From Xylophilus ampelinus (lineage in GTDB: Bacteria > Pseudomonadota > Gammaproteobacteria > Burkholderiales > Burkholderiaceae_C): a stretch of 64,000 nucleotides of DNA. The stretch covers positions 25,657 to 89,656 of the forward strand of contig NZ_CABFMN010000075.1 of assembly GCF_901875635.1 (NCBI RefSeq). Reading direction: 5' to 3'. The translations under genes were made by a program, and so were the position numbers. The number at the start of each line of letters is the position of its first letter. The first letter of the stretch is position 1. Below the pieces are notes generated by a model that worked only from the letters and a program-made list of their open reading frames with translations, had not been told where the DNA came from and did no database searches. This document shows positions 43,471 through 53,906 of the stretch, piece after piece.

Positions 43471-44189
43471 TGCCGTTTCGACCCGGAGACCCTGTGTTGC
43501 TCAATGCCGTCCTCGTTCCCTTCGCCCGGGCCCTTGCGCTCGGGGCCTGCGCCTGGCTGGCCCACGGGGGCGCCTGGGCGCAGCAGGGTCAGGGCCCGGC
43601 CAACGCCGGCGGCATCTACAGCTGCGTGGATGGCAGCGGCCGCACCATCACCTCCGACCGTCCCATCCCGGCCTGCTTCGACCGCGAACAGGTCGAGCTC
43701 ACGCCCAGTGGCACCGTGCGCCGCCGCATCGAGCCGCGCTACACGGCGCGCGAGCTGGAGCAGCGCGAGGCGCGCCAGCGCGAGGCCGAGCAGGCGGCGC
43801 TGCGAGCGCGCGAGGAGCGTCGGCGCGAGCGCGCGCTGCTCGTTCGCTACCCGAACGCCGCGACCCATGACCGCGAGCGGGGCGAAGCGATGAAGCAGAT
43901 CGATGCCGTGATTGGCGCCGCGCGCACGCGCCTGGGCGAACTGGCCGAGGAGCGCCGCAAGATCGACGGCGAAATGGAGTTCTACAAGAAGGACCCGAGC
44001 AAGGCGCCGCCCTCGCTGCGTCGCCAGCTCGAGGACAACGACCAGAGCGCGGCGGTGCAGAACCGTTTCATTGCCGAGCAGGACGCCGAGAAGCGCCGGG
44101 TGAACGCCCGCTTCGACGAAGAGCGCACGCGCCTCGTGCAGCTGTGGTCGCCCGAGAACGGCGGCACGGCCCAGCGCCCGGCGCCGTGA
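43470..44189 (+). CDS. DUF4124-domain protein, probably periplasmic
   Basis: 239 residues if ATG 43470 is used; GTG 43494 is an alternative that begins the hydrophobic segment directly. A signal peptide (VLVPFARALALGACAWLAHG, then GAWAQQ) is followed by a DUF4124 unit, IYSCVDGSGRTITSDRPIPA, and then a long charged coiled coil of Arg/Glu/Ala (residues about 95-215). The function of DUF4124 proteins is not known. The gene is conserved after pyrE in Burkholderiales. Confidence 0.78.
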   Translation: MPFRPGDPVLLNAVLVPFARALALGACAWLAHGGAWAQQGQGPANAGGIYSCVDGSGRTITSDRPIPACFDREQVELTPSGTVRRRIEPRYTARELEQREARQREAEQAALRAREERRRERALLVRYPNAATHDRERGEAMKQIDAVIGAARTRLGELAEERRKIDGEMEFYKKDPSKAPPSLRRQLEDNDQSAAVQNRFIAEQDAEKRRVNARFDEERTRLVQLWSPENGGTAQRPAP

Positions 44190-44219
44190 GGCGCCCCTGA
44201 CCCGCGCGGCAGTCGCTCA

Positions 44220-44277
44220 CTTTTTGATAGCTAATCGCGCCCGCTGGGCGGGTGCTCCAGGCACTTTTCGTTCGAAA
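44220..44277 (+). repeat. Dispersed repeat, copy 3 of 5 (diverged)
   Basis: TTTTTGATAGCTAATCGCGC then CCGCTGGGCGGGTGCTCC and CACTTTTCGTTCGAAA, between the convergent DUF4124 and gatB genes. It keeps the GATAGCT core and the TTCG-AA end of the other copies but is otherwise changed. The CCCGC-TG-GGCGGG part can form a hairpin. Confidence 0.6.
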
Positions 44278-44293
44278 GCGCCGGCCTGAACGG

Positions 44294-45745
44294 TCAACCC
44301 AGCCTGGCCTTGAGCAGCGCGTTGACCTGCGCCGGGTTGGCCTTGCCTTTGCTTTCCTTCATCACCTGTCCCACCAGGGCGTTGAAGGCCTTGTCCTTGC
44401 CGGCGCGGTACTCGGCGATGTTCTTCTCGTTCTTCGCGAGCACGTCGTCGACGATCTTTTCCAGCGCGCCGGTGTCGCTCATCTGCTTGAGGCCCTTGGC
44501 CTCGATGAGGGCGTCGACGTCCTGGCCCTCGGCGGTCCACAGCGCCTCGAAGACTTGGCGCGCGGCGTTGTTGGAGATCGTCCCGTCGGCGATGCGGCCA
44601 ATGAGCTGCGCCAGCTGTACGGCGCTCACCGGGGCGGCTTCGATGTCGAGTTCCTGGGCGTTGAGGCGCTTGGAGATCTCGCCCTGCAGCCAGTTGCTGG
44701 CCAGCTTGGGCGCCGCGCCCGCGGCCACCGCAGTCTCGAAGTACGCAGCATGCGCCGGGGTCTGCGTGAGCTGCGTGGCGTCGTACTCGGAGAGGCCGTG
44801 CTCGCGCACGTAGCGCGCCGCCATGGCGCGGGGCAGCTCGGGCATCCCGCTTTTCACGCGCTCGATCCACTCGGCGGCGATCGCCAGCGGCGGCAGGTCG
44901 GGGTCGGGGAAGTAGCGGTAGTCGGCCGCATCTTCCTTGGTGCGCATGGCGCGCGTCTCGCCGGTGTCGGGGTCGAAGAGCACGGTGGCCTGCTGGATCG
45001 CATGGCCGTCTTCCAGCTGCTCGATCTGCCAGCGGATCTCGAAGTCGATCGCCTGCTGCATGAAGCGGAAGCTGTTGAGGTTCTTGATCTCGCGCCGCGT
45101 GCCCAGCGGCTGCCCCGGCCTGCGCACCGACACGTTGGCGTCGCAGCGGAAGCTGCCTTCCTGCATGTTGCCGTCGCAGATGCCGATCCAAGTCACGATC
45201 TTGTGCAGCTCCTTCGCATAGGCCACGGCCTCGGCGGTGGAGCGCATGTCGGGCTCGGTCACGATCTCCAGGAGCGGCGTGCCGGCGCGGTTGAGGTCGA
45301 TGCCGCTCATGCCGACGAAGTCCTCGTGCAGCGACTTGCCCGCGTCTTCCTCCAGGTGCGCGCGCACCAGGCGCACGGTCTTCAATTCATCCCCCAGGTA
45401 GAAGCTCACCGAGCCGCCCTGCACCACGGGGATTTCGAACTGGCTGATCTGGTAGCCCTTGGGCAGGTCGGGGTAGAAGTAGTTCTTGCGGGCGAAGATG
45501 GAGCGCGGTGCGATGGTGCTGCCCAGCGCCAGGCCGAGCTTGATCGCGCGCTCGACGGCGCCCTTGTTCATCACTGGCAGGGTGCCGGGCAGTGCCAGGT
45601 CCACGGCGCAGGCCTGCGTGTTGGGCTCGGCGCCGAAGGAAGTGCTGGCGCGGCTGAAGATCTTGCTCGCGGTGGAGAGCTGGGCGTGGGTCTCGAAGCC
45701 GATGACGACTTCGTAGCCTTGGACGAGGGGCGGGGGGGTGCTCAT
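44294..45745 (-). CDS. gatB: Aspartyl/glutamyl-tRNA amidotransferase subunit B
   Basis: 483 residues. [20 protein letters not shown] at the start, [13 protein letters not shown] near 100, [32 protein letters not shown] and the C-terminal YqeY-like domain ending [11 protein letters not shown]. It activates Glu-tRNA(Gln) or Asp-tRNA(Asn) with ATP and uses ammonia from GatA. Separated from gatA by 139 bp that hold an inverted repeat. Confidence 0.95.
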   Translation of the reverse strand: MSTPPPLVQGYEVVIGFETHAQLSTASKIFSRASTSFGAEPNTQACAVDLALPGTLPVMNKGAVERAIKLGLALGSTIAPRSIFARKNYFYPDLPKGYQISQFEIPVVQGGSVSFYLGDELKTVRLVRAHLEEDAGKSLHEDFVGMSGIDLNRAGTPLLEIVTEPDMRSTAEAVAYAKELHKIVTWIGICDGNMQEGSFRCDANVSVRRPGQPLGTRREIKNLNSFRFMQQAIDFEIRWQIEQLEDGHAIQQATVLFDPDTGETRAMRTKEDAADYRYFPDPDLPPLAIAAEWIERVKSGMPELPRAMAARYVREHGLSEYDATQLTQTPAHAAYFETAVAAGAAPKLASNWLQGEISKRLNAQELDIEAAPVSAVQLAQLIGRIADGTISNNAARQVFEALWTAEGQDVDALIEAKGLKQMSDTGALEKIVDDVLAKNEKNIAEYRAGKDKAFNALVGQVMKESKGKANPAQVNALLKARLG

Positions 45746-45767
45746 GGTGCTTTGAATTCGGGCAGCC

Positions 45768-45874
45768 GTACGCGAAGGGCGCGAAGGTCACGCAAAAGTC
45801 GCGAAAAATTCATTGAAATTTTCTTCTTCTCTCTTTCGCGTCCTTCGCGAAACCTTCGCGCCCTTCGCGTACGG
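45768..45874. repeat. Inverted repeat between gatA and gatB
   Basis: Arms CCGTACGCGAAGGGCGCGAA (from 45768) and TTCGCGCCCTTCGCGTACGG (to 45874) pair perfectly over 22 bases counting the flanking GG/CC. The spacer carries inner repeats of TCGCGAA and a low-GC core around GAAAAATTCATTGAAATTTT. The structure could fold in mRNA or be a REP-like mobile palindrome. Confidence 0.75.
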
Positions 45875-45884
45875 ATGTTTTTCT

Positions 45885-47393
45885 TCAGAAACCGGCAGGC
45901 GCCCGCAAGTGCCAGTCGGTGGCCTGCTGGAAGCGGTGGGCCGCGTTGAGCAGCCTGGCTTCGGCGAAGTAGTTGCCGATGAGCTGCAGGCCCACGGGCA
46001 GGCCCGCATCGAAGCCGGCGGGCACGCTCATGCCGGGCAGGCCGGCCAGCGAGCCGGGCAGGGTGAAGATGTCGGCCAGGTAGTCGGCCACGGGGTCGTC
46101 GCCGTGCTCGCCGATCTTCCAGGCCACGGTGGGTGCGGCGGGGCCGGCGATGATGTCGCAGTCCTTGAAGGCGTTCTGGAAGTCGTCGGCGATCATGCGG
46201 CGCACCTTCTGCGCCTGCAGGTAGTAGGCGTCGTAGTAGCCGTGGCTGAGCACGTAGGTGCCGATCATGATGCGGCGCTTGACCTCGTCGCCGAAGCCTT
46301 CCTCGCGCGTCTTCGCGTACATGTCGGCCAGGTCCTTGTACTGCGCGGCGCGGTGACCGAATTTCACGCCGTCGAAGCGGCTGAGGTTCGAACTCGACTC
46401 GGCGGCGGCGCAGATGTAGTAGACCGGGATCGACAGCTCGGTGCGCGGCAGGCTCACCTCGACGCGTTTCGCGCCGAGCTTCTCGTACTCCTTCAGGGCC
46501 GCATCGATGGCCGCGCGCACGCCGGGTGCGACGCCCTCGCCGAGGAATTCCTTCGGCACGCCGATGCGCAGGCCCTCGAGCGAACCGTTCAGGTCGCGGG
46601 CGAAGTTCTCGGCCGGCCGGTCCAGCGAGGTCGAGTCGCGGTCCGGGTCGGGGCCGCACATCGCCGACAGCAGCAGCGCGCAGTCCTCGGCCGAGCGGGC
46701 CATCGGCCCGGCCTGGTCGAGGCTGGACGCGAAGGCCACCATGCCGTAGCGCGAGGCGCGGCCATAGGTGGGCTTGATGCCGGTCACGCCGCAGAAGCTC
46801 GCGGGCTGGCGGATCGAGCCGCCCGTGTCGGTGCCGGTGGCGGCGGGCGCCAGGCGCGCGGCGACCGCGGCGGCGCTCCCGCCCGAGGAGCCGCCGGGGA
46901 TGCGGGCCGCGTCCCAGGGGTTGCGCACCGGCGTGGCCTGCGTGGCACCCACGGCCGGCACGGCGACGTTCTCGTTGGCCGAGCCCATCGCGAACTCGTC
47001 GCAGCTGAGCTTGCCCAGGGTCACCATGCCGGCACCGCCCGGCTCGCCGGGCGCGCCGATCCCCAGCTTGCGCACCACCGTGGCGTCGAAGGGCGACTGG
47101 TAGCCGGCCAGGATCTTCGAGCCGGCGGTGGTCGGGAAGGCGGTGGTGACGAAGATGTCCTTGTGCGCGACTGGCACGCCGGCCAGTGCCGGGGCGTTGC
47201 CGGCGGCCAGGGCGGCATCGGCGGCACGGGCCTGGGCCAGCGTGGCGTCCTCGTCGACGGCGACGAAGGCGGCCAGGTCCTGGTGGCCCTTCATGCGGGC
47301 CAGGAAATGCTGCGCCGTCTCGACGGCCGACACCTCGCGGGCGGCCAGTGCCTTTGCCAGGCCGGCGACGCCCTTGTCGTGAAGATCGCTCAT
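45885..47393 (-). CDS. gatA: Aspartyl/glutamyl-tRNA amidotransferase subunit A
   Basis: 502 residues, amidase signature family. Catalytic Lys in [11 protein letters not shown] near residue 77, cis-Ser in [13 protein letters not shown] near 152 and nucleophile in [13 protein letters not shown] near 176. Hydrolyses glutamine to feed ammonia to GatB. Its ATG overlaps the gatC stop. The C-terminus ends [11 protein letters not shown]. Confidence 0.95.
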   Translation of the reverse strand: MSDLHDKGVAGLAKALAAREVSAVETAQHFLARMKGHQDLAAFVAVDEDATLAQARAADAALAAGNAPALAGVPVAHKDIFVTTAFPTTAGSKILAGYQSPFDATVVRKLGIGAPGEPGGAGMVTLGKLSCDEFAMGSANENVAVPAVGATQATPVRNPWDAARIPGGSSGGSAAAVAARLAPAATGTDTGGSIRQPASFCGVTGIKPTYGRASRYGMVAFASSLDQAGPMARSAEDCALLLSAMCGPDPDRDSTSLDRPAENFARDLNGSLEGLRIGVPKEFLGEGVAPGVRAAIDAALKEYEKLGAKRVEVSLPRTELSIPVYYICAAAESSSNLSRFDGVKFGHRAAQYKDLADMYAKTREEGFGDEVKRRIMIGTYVLSHGYYDAYYLQAQKVRRMIADDFQNAFKDCDIIAGPAAPTVAWKIGEHGDDPVADYLADIFTLPGSLAGLPGMSVPAGFDAGLPVGLQLIGNYFAEARLLNAAHRFQQATDWHLRAPAGF

Positions 47394-47689
47394 TCGATCA
47401 CCTTCGGCACGAGGAACAGGCCCGCTTCGACGGCGGGGGCGCTCTTCTGGTTCGCGGCGCGGTTGTCGGGCTCGCTCACGACGTCCTCGCGCAGGCGCAG
47501 GGTGATGTCCTCGATGGCCGCGACAGGGTGGGCCAGCGGCTCGACGCCGGCGGTGTCGACGGCGCGCATGCGCTCGACCAGGTCGAAAAAGCCGTTGATC
47601 TGGCTGAGCATGCGCTCGCTTTCGTCGGGAGCCAGTTGCAGCCTCGCCAGCGAGGCGATGCGCGCGATATCGGTGGAAGTCAGTGCCAT
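47390..47689 (-). CDS. gatC: Aspartyl/glutamyl-tRNA amidotransferase subunit C
   Basis: 99 residues from ATG 47689; the longer frame extends through the mreB promoter region and is not used. [20 protein letters not shown] at the start and a [20 protein letters not shown] middle with [18 protein letters not shown] are typical. It stabilises the GatA-GatB interface. Confidence 0.92.
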   Translation of the reverse strand: MALTSTDIARIASLARLQLAPDESERMLSQINGFFDLVERMRAVDTAGVEPLAHPVAAIEDITLRLREDVVSEPDNRAANQKSAPAVEAGLFLVPKVIE

Positions 47690-48974
<1,285 letters not shown>

Positions 48975-48993
48975 TTGCAGGCTAGTCTCGCGA

Positions 48994-49018
48994 GCCGGCC
49001 ACCCAGGCCGGCTTTTTG
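48994..49018 (+). terminator. Intrinsic terminator-like hairpin after mreB
   Basis: AGCCGGCC-ACCCA-GGCCGGCT followed by TTTTT. An eight-pair GC-rich stem with a five-base loop and U-tract, 20 bp after the mreB stop and 33 bp before mreC. It would reduce read-through from mreB into mreCD, matching the need for much more MreB than MreC. Confidence 0.75.
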
Positions 49019-49050
49019 CCATCTGACCTGGCGCTTTCCTCCCTTTTCCC

Positions 49051-50040
49051 ATGCCGCTCGGCACGCTCGACCGCTCCGCGCCGCCCCTGTTCAACCAGGG
49101 GCCCTCGGCGCTGTCGAAGCTGGTCTTCTTCAGCGCGCTGGCCCTGTTCCTGATGGTGGCGGACGCACGCTTCGACGTCGTCAACCCGCTGCGTACCGCC
49201 GTGAGCGCAGTGCTCTACCCGATCCAGTGGATCGCGATGAAGCCCGTGCAGGCCGTCGCCGGCGCCAGCCAGTACCTGGAAGACCTGCGCACGGCGCAGT
49301 CGAACGAGGCCGAGGCACGCCGCGCACTGGCCCTGCAAGCCGAGCGGGCTAGCCAGGCCGATACGCTGGCCCGCGAGAACGCCCGCCTGCGCGCGTTGCT
49401 GGAACTGCGGGAGAACCCGCCGGCACCGGGCCGTGCCGCCGAGGTGCTGTTCGACACCGCCGACCCGTACACGCGCAAGGTCGTGATCGACCAGGGCCTC
49501 ACGCAGGGCATCTCGCCCGGCTCGCCGGTGATCGACGAGCAGGGCGTGCTGGGCCAGGTGACGCTGGTGCAGCCCTTCTCCAGCGAGGTGACGCTGGTCA
49601 TCGACCGCGACCTGTCGATCCCGGTGCAGAACACCCGCACCGGCGTGCGCAGCGTGGCCTTCGGCGACGCCACCACCCACGGTGGCGGCATGGAGCTGCG
49701 CTTCATCGCCGCCAATTCCGACATCCAGGAGGGCGACGTGCTCGCCACCAGCGGGGTCGACGGCGTCTACCCGGCCGGGCTGCCCGTGGCCCGGGTCGAC
49801 CGCATCGACCGCCGCGCCGACTCGGCCTTCGCGCGCATCCACTGCACCCCGCTCGCCCGGGTGAACGCGGCGCGCTACGTGATGGTGCTCGCACCCGTGG
49901 GCACGCCGGCCGCCGCGCTGGCACCTGCGTCGAGCCCCGCCCCCTCGTCCAAGAAGGCCGAGGCCAGGAAGGCGGACAACGGCAAGGACAGGAAGTCCGG
50001 CCCCGGCCGTCCGGGTCGCCAGGAGGGCACCACGCGATGA
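49051..50040 (+). CDS. mreC: Rod shape-determining protein MreC
   Basis: 329 residues. A single membrane segment (LSKLVFFSALALFLMVADAR near 22-41), a coiled coil (about 75-115, TLARENARLRALLELRE), then the periplasmic double beta-barrel with DQGLTQGISPGSPVIDEQGV and ATSGVDGVYPAGLPVARV. A Lys/Gly/Pro-rich disordered tail of about 40 residues ends it. Links MreB to PBP2 and the wall machinery. The RBS is weak by eye. Confidence 0.93.
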   Translation: MPLGTLDRSAPPLFNQGPSALSKLVFFSALALFLMVADARFDVVNPLRTAVSAVLYPIQWIAMKPVQAVAGASQYLEDLRTAQSNEAEARRALALQAERASQADTLARENARLRALLELRENPPAPGRAAEVLFDTADPYTRKVVIDQGLTQGISPGSPVIDEQGVLGQVTLVQPFSSEVTLVIDRDLSIPVQNTRTGVRSVAFGDATTHGGGMELRFIAANSDIQEGDVLATSGVDGVYPAGLPVARVDRIDRRADSAFARIHCTPLARVNAARYVMVLAPVGTPAAALAPASSPAPSSKKAEARKADNGKDRKSGPGRPGRQEGTTR

Positions 50041-50558
50041 TCATGCGCCCCGGGCAGGAGCAGCTGCTGCTGCCCGTCAGCCCCGTCTTCATGTGGTGCA
50101 GCCTGCTGGCCGCGCTGATGGTGAACCTGCTGCCCCTGGGCCGCCTGGCCTGGACGCCGGACCTGCTGGCCCTGGTGATCGTGTTCTGGGGCGTGCACCA
50201 GCCGGCGCGGATCGGCATGGGCGCGGCCTTCGCCTTCGGCCTGGTGATGGACGTGCACCAGTCGGCACTGCTGGGCCAGCACGCGCTGAGCTATGCCACG
50301 CTGAGCTTCTTCGCGGTCACCATCCACCGGCGGCTGCTGTGGTACCCGGTGGTGTCGCAGGCGCTGCAGCTGGTGCCGCTGTTCGCCGTCTCGCACCTCA
50401 TCGAGCTGGCGATCCGCATGATCGGCGGCGGCGTGTTCCCGGGCTGGACGATGCTGGTGGCGCCGGCCATCGAGGCCGCCCTGTGGCCGCTGGTCACGGT
50501 GCTGCTGCTGGCGCCCCAGCGCCGCACGCCCGAGCCGGACGAGAACCGCCCCCTCTAG
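50037..50558 (+). CDS. mreD: Rod shape-determining protein MreD
   Basis: 173 residues, overlapping mreC by four bases. Four to five membrane helices: MWCSLLAALMVNLLPLG, LLALVIVFWGVHQPARIGM, AFAFGLVMDVHQSALLGQHA and LVPLFAVSHLIELAIRMI. An integral inner-membrane part of the elongasome. Ends with a short charged tail. Confidence 0.92.
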   Translation: MIMRPGQEQLLLPVSPVFMWCSLLAALMVNLLPLGRLAWTPDLLALVIVFWGVHQPARIGMGAAFAFGLVMDVHQSALLGQHALSYATLSFFAVTIHRRLLWYPVVSQALQLVPLFAVSHLIELAIRMIGGGVFPGWTMLVAPAIEAALWPLVTVLLLAPQRRTPEPDENRPL

Positions 50559-50585
50559 CCATGCCAATGCCGCAGGCGCCGATGA

Positions 50586-50651
50586 GTACTATTGATTTCA
50601 TAGCGCGTTGCGCAGGCGGGACGGGCGCTGCAGCCCGATTTGCCTTGAAAC
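50586..50651 (+). repeat. Dispersed repeat, copy 4 of 5
   Basis: TACTATTGATTTCATAGCGC then GTTGCGCAGGCGGGACGGGC, GCTGCAGCCCGATTTGCC and TTGAAA, in the 133-bp gap between mreD and mrdA. Close to copy 1. Its presence in a co-directional gap means it would be transcribed if mrdA is read from upstream promoters. Confidence 0.75.
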
Positions 50652-50691
50652 TGCCGCGCGCCTAAGCTGCGCCACGCCTGCCTCCCCACCC

Positions 50692-52662
50692 ATGACCGAA
50701 ATCCGCAACGTCGCCGCCGAACTCGTGCGCTTCAAGCGCCGTGTGCTGGTGATCGCGCTGGTCGTGCTGGGCGCCTTCGCGCTGCTGGGCACGCGCCTGT
50801 TCTACCTGCAGGTCACCCGCCACGAGGACCTGGCCGAACAGGCCGAGAGCAACCGCACGGCCGTGGTGCCGGTGGTGCCCAACCGGGGCCTGATCCTCGA
50901 CCGCAACGGCATCACGCTGGCCTCCAACTACTCGGCCTACACGCTGGAGATCACGCCGTCCAAGGCCGGCGATGTGGAGGACACCATCGACCAGCTGTCG
51001 CAGCTGGTCGATATCCAGCCGCGCGACCGCCGCCGCTTCAAGCGCCTGCGCGAGGACTCGCGCAGCTTCGACTCGGTGCCCATCCGCACCCGGCTGACCG
51101 ACGAGGAGGTGGCCCGCTTCGCCGCCCAGCGCTACCGCTTCCCCGGCGTGGAGATCAAGGCGCGCCTCTTTCGCAACTACCCCTTCGGCGAACTGGGCAG
51201 CCACGTGCTGGGCTACATCGGCCGCATCAACCAGCGCGAGAAGGCCGCGATGGAGGACTGGGAAGAAGAGGACCAGGCCAACTACAAGGGCACCGACTAC
51301 ATCGGCAAGCTGGGCGTCGAGCAGAGCTACGAGAAGGTGCTGCACGGCCAGACCGGCGTCGAGCAGATGGAGACCTCCGCCGGCGGCCGCGCCGTGCGCA
51401 AGCTGGGCAGCCACCCGGCCACGCCTGGCAACACCGTGATGCTGACCCTCGACATCAAGCTGCAGAAGCTGATCGAGGACATGTTCGGCGATCGCCGTGG
51501 CGCCATGGTGGCCATCGACCCCAAGACCGGCGAGGTGCTGGCCTTCGTCTCCAAGCCCACCTTCGACCCGAACCTCTTCGTCGAGGGCATCGACTCCGAG
51601 AGCTGGGCCGCACTCAACGAGTCGATCGACAAGCCCCTGCTCAACCGCGCGCTGCGCGGCACCTACCCGCCCGGCTCGACCTACAAGCCCTTCATGGCCA
51701 TGGCCGCGCTGCAGCTGGGCAAGCGCTCGCCCAGCATGATCGTGAACGACCCGGGCTTCTACACCTACGGCGGCCACACCTTCCGCAGCCACGAAGGGGG
51801 CCTGGGCGCGCTGGACATGCACCGCGCCATCCAGTTCTCGAGCAACACGTACTTCTATTCGCTCGCCGTCGACATGGGCGTGGATGCCATCCACGACTTC
51901 ATGAAGCCCATCGGCTTCGGCCAGCTCACCGGCATCGACCTCGGCGGCGAGGTGCGCGGCACGCTGCCCAGCACCGAGTGGAAGCGCAACACCTACAAGC
52001 GCGCCGAGATGAAGCGCTGGTACTCGGGCGAAACGGTGTCGCTGGGCATCGGCCAGGGCTACAACAACTTCACCATGCTGCAGCTGGCGGTGGCCGAGGC
52101 CACGCTCGCCAACGGCGGCGTCAAGCACCGGCCGCATCTGGTGCGTGCCATCAAGGACACGGTGAGCGGCCAGGTCGAGCTGGTGCCGCAACCGCCGGCC
52201 GACGACCTGGGCTGGCTGCCGAAGAACGTCGACATCGTGCGCAGCGCGCTGGTGGCGGTGAACAAGGGCGGCACGGGCACGCGCGTGTTCGCCGGTTCGG
52301 GCTACACCTCGGCCGGCAAGACCGGCACGGCGCAGGCGGTGTCGCTCGGCCAGGGCGTGAAGTACAACGCCAAGGCGCTGGAGGAACACCAGCGCGACCA
52401 CTCGCTGTTCGCAGCCTTCGCGCCGGCCGAGGACCCGAAGATCGCCATCGCCGTGATCGTGGAGAACGCCGGCTTCGGCGCCGCGGCCGCCGCCCCGATG
52501 GTGCGCCGCGCCTTCGACTACTGGCTGATGGACCAGTACCCCAACGAGCAGGACATGGCCGCGGTGCGCCAGGGCAAGGCCGCTGCGCCCATCGGCAAGC
52601 CGCTGGTGGCCAGCGAGATGCCGTGGCCGCCGACGGGGGCCGCGCCCAGCACGGCGCCCTGA
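50692..52662 (+). CDS. mrdA: Penicillin-binding protein 2 (peptidoglycan transpeptidase)
   Basis: 656 residues from ATG 50692; an extension to 50608 would translate the repeat. One membrane anchor (VLVIALVVLGAFALLGTRLF), the pedestal with VVPNRGLILDRNGITLASNY, and the transpeptidase domain with Ser329 in PPGSTYKPF, SSN at 383-385 and KTGTAQ from Lys543. Cross-links lateral wall with RodA. The usual rodA gene does not follow; the next gene is an oppositely oriented acyl-CoA dehydrogenase. Confidence 0.94.
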   Translation: MTEIRNVAAELVRFKRRVLVIALVVLGAFALLGTRLFYLQVTRHEDLAEQAESNRTAVVPVVPNRGLILDRNGITLASNYSAYTLEITPSKAGDVEDTIDQLSQLVDIQPRDRRRFKRLREDSRSFDSVPIRTRLTDEEVARFAAQRYRFPGVEIKARLFRNYPFGELGSHVLGYIGRINQREKAAMEDWEEEDQANYKGTDYIGKLGVEQSYEKVLHGQTGVEQMETSAGGRAVRKLGSHPATPGNTVMLTLDIKLQKLIEDMFGDRRGAMVAIDPKTGEVLAFVSKPTFDPNLFVEGIDSESWAALNESIDKPLLNRALRGTYPPGSTYKPFMAMAALQLGKRSPSMIVNDPGFYTYGGHTFRSHEGGLGALDMHRAIQFSSNTYFYSLAVDMGVDAIHDFMKPIGFGQLTGIDLGGEVRGTLPSTEWKRNTYKRAEMKRWYSGETVSLGIGQGYNNFTMLQLAVAEATLANGGVKHRPHLVRAIKDTVSGQVELVPQPPADDLGWLPKNVDIVRSALVAVNKGGTGTRVFAGSGYTSAGKTGTAQAVSLGQGVKYNAKALEEHQRDHSLFAAFAPAEDPKIAIAVIVENAGFGAAAAAPMVRRAFDYWLMDQYPNEQDMAAVRQGKAAAPIGKPLVASEMPWPPTGAAPSTAP

Positions 52663-52689
52663 TCCCGCCGTTCAGCGCGGAAGGCGGCG

Positions 52690-53886
52690 CTACAGCCCCA
52701 GCACCTGCTTGGCGATGATGTTGCGCTGGATCTCGTTGCTGCCGCCGTAGATCGACATCGCGCGGCGCCAGAAGTAGTTGGCCGGCGCGCCGCGCAGGCT
52801 CGCGTCGATGCCGTCCATGTCGCCCTCGCCATGGGCGAGTGCAATGTCCAGGCGCTGGCCCGCGGGGCCGGCGGCTTCGTACAACAGTTCGGTCAGGCGC
52901 TGGCCGATCTCGGTGCCGCGGATTTTCAGCGAGGATGCGAGTCCCGCGCCGGGCGAGCTGCCGCTGCCCATGCTCGACAGTGCGCGCAGCGTGTTCATCT
53001 CCAGCGCCTTGAGCTGCGCTTCCACGCGCGCCACCTTGGCCCTGAACAGCGGCTGCTCGATCAGCGGCCGGCCCCGGTGCTGCACCGTGCGCGCCATGCG
53101 GTGCAGCCGGCGCAGCGCGAAGGTCGAGAAGCCGATGTTCGAGTTCTCGACCCGCTCGTGCTCGAGCAGGAACTTCGCGTACTGCCAGCCGCGGCCTTCC
53201 TCGCCCACGAGGTTGGCCTTGGGCACCTTCACGTCGGTGAAGAACACCGCGTTGAACGAGTGGGTGCCTTCCAGCATCGGGATCGGCTGGACCTCGATGC
53301 CGGGCGATTTCATGTCGATCAACAGGAAGGAGATGCCCTCCTGCTTGCGGCCCTCGCGGCTGGTGCGCACCAGGCAGAACATCCAGTCGGCATGGTGGGC
53401 GTACGAGGTCCAGATCTTCTGGCCGTTGACCACGTAATGGTCGCCATGGTCGTCGGCGCGGGTGGCGAGCGAGGCGAGGTCCGAGCCCGACTGCGGCTCC
53501 GAATAGCCCTGGCACCACCACACCGTCGAATCGCGGATGCCGGGCAGGTGCTGCGCCTGCTGCGCCTCGGAGCCGAAGTTGTAGATCACCGGCCCCACCA
53601 TGCGCGGGCCGAAGGGCTGGATGGTGGGGCAGTTCATCTCGCCGCTGATGGTCTCGAAGAGGTAGCGCTGCGTCGCCGTCCAGCCCGGCCCACCCTGCGA
53701 CACCGGCCAGGTGTAGGCATGCCAGCCGCGCCGGCCAAGGATCTGCTGCCAGCGCATGTGGTCCTCGCGCGTGAGGTGCAGGTCGTGTTCCACGCGGCGC
53801 GAGATGTCGGCCGGCAGGTGGTCGCGGATGAAGCCGCGCACCTCGTCGGCAAAGGCTTGTTCCTCGGGGGTGAAGGCGAGTTCCAT
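52690..53886 (-). CDS. Acyl-CoA dehydrogenase
   Basis: 398 residues from ATG 53886. FAD-binding fold: EISGEMNCPTIQ region with CQGYSEPQSGSDLASLATRA near 125-145, WTSYAHHADWMFCLVR, and the C-terminal YGGSNEIQRNIIAKQVLGL. The long frame that continues upstream on this strand is antisense to other genes and is not coding. Oxidises an acyl-CoA to a 2-enoyl-CoA, passing electrons to ETF. It forms a short operon with the VOC gene. Confidence 0.9.
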   Translation of the reverse strand: MELAFTPEEQAFADEVRGFIRDHLPADISRRVEHDLHLTREDHMRWQQILGRRGWHAYTWPVSQGGPGWTATQRYLFETISGEMNCPTIQPFGPRMVGPVIYNFGSEAQQAQHLPGIRDSTVWWCQGYSEPQSGSDLASLATRADDHGDHYVVNGQKIWTSYAHHADWMFCLVRTSREGRKQEGISFLLIDMKSPGIEVQPIPMLEGTHSFNAVFFTDVKVPKANLVGEEGRGWQYAKFLLEHERVENSNIGFSTFALRRLHRMARTVQHRGRPLIEQPLFRAKVARVEAQLKALEMNTLRALSSMGSGSSPGAGLASSLKIRGTEIGQRLTELLYEAAGPAGQRLDIALAHGEGDMDGIDASLRGAPANYFWRRAMSIYGGSNEIQRNIIAKQVLGL

Positions 53887-53906
53887 GGCTGTCCTGGTGA
53901 AGGCGC

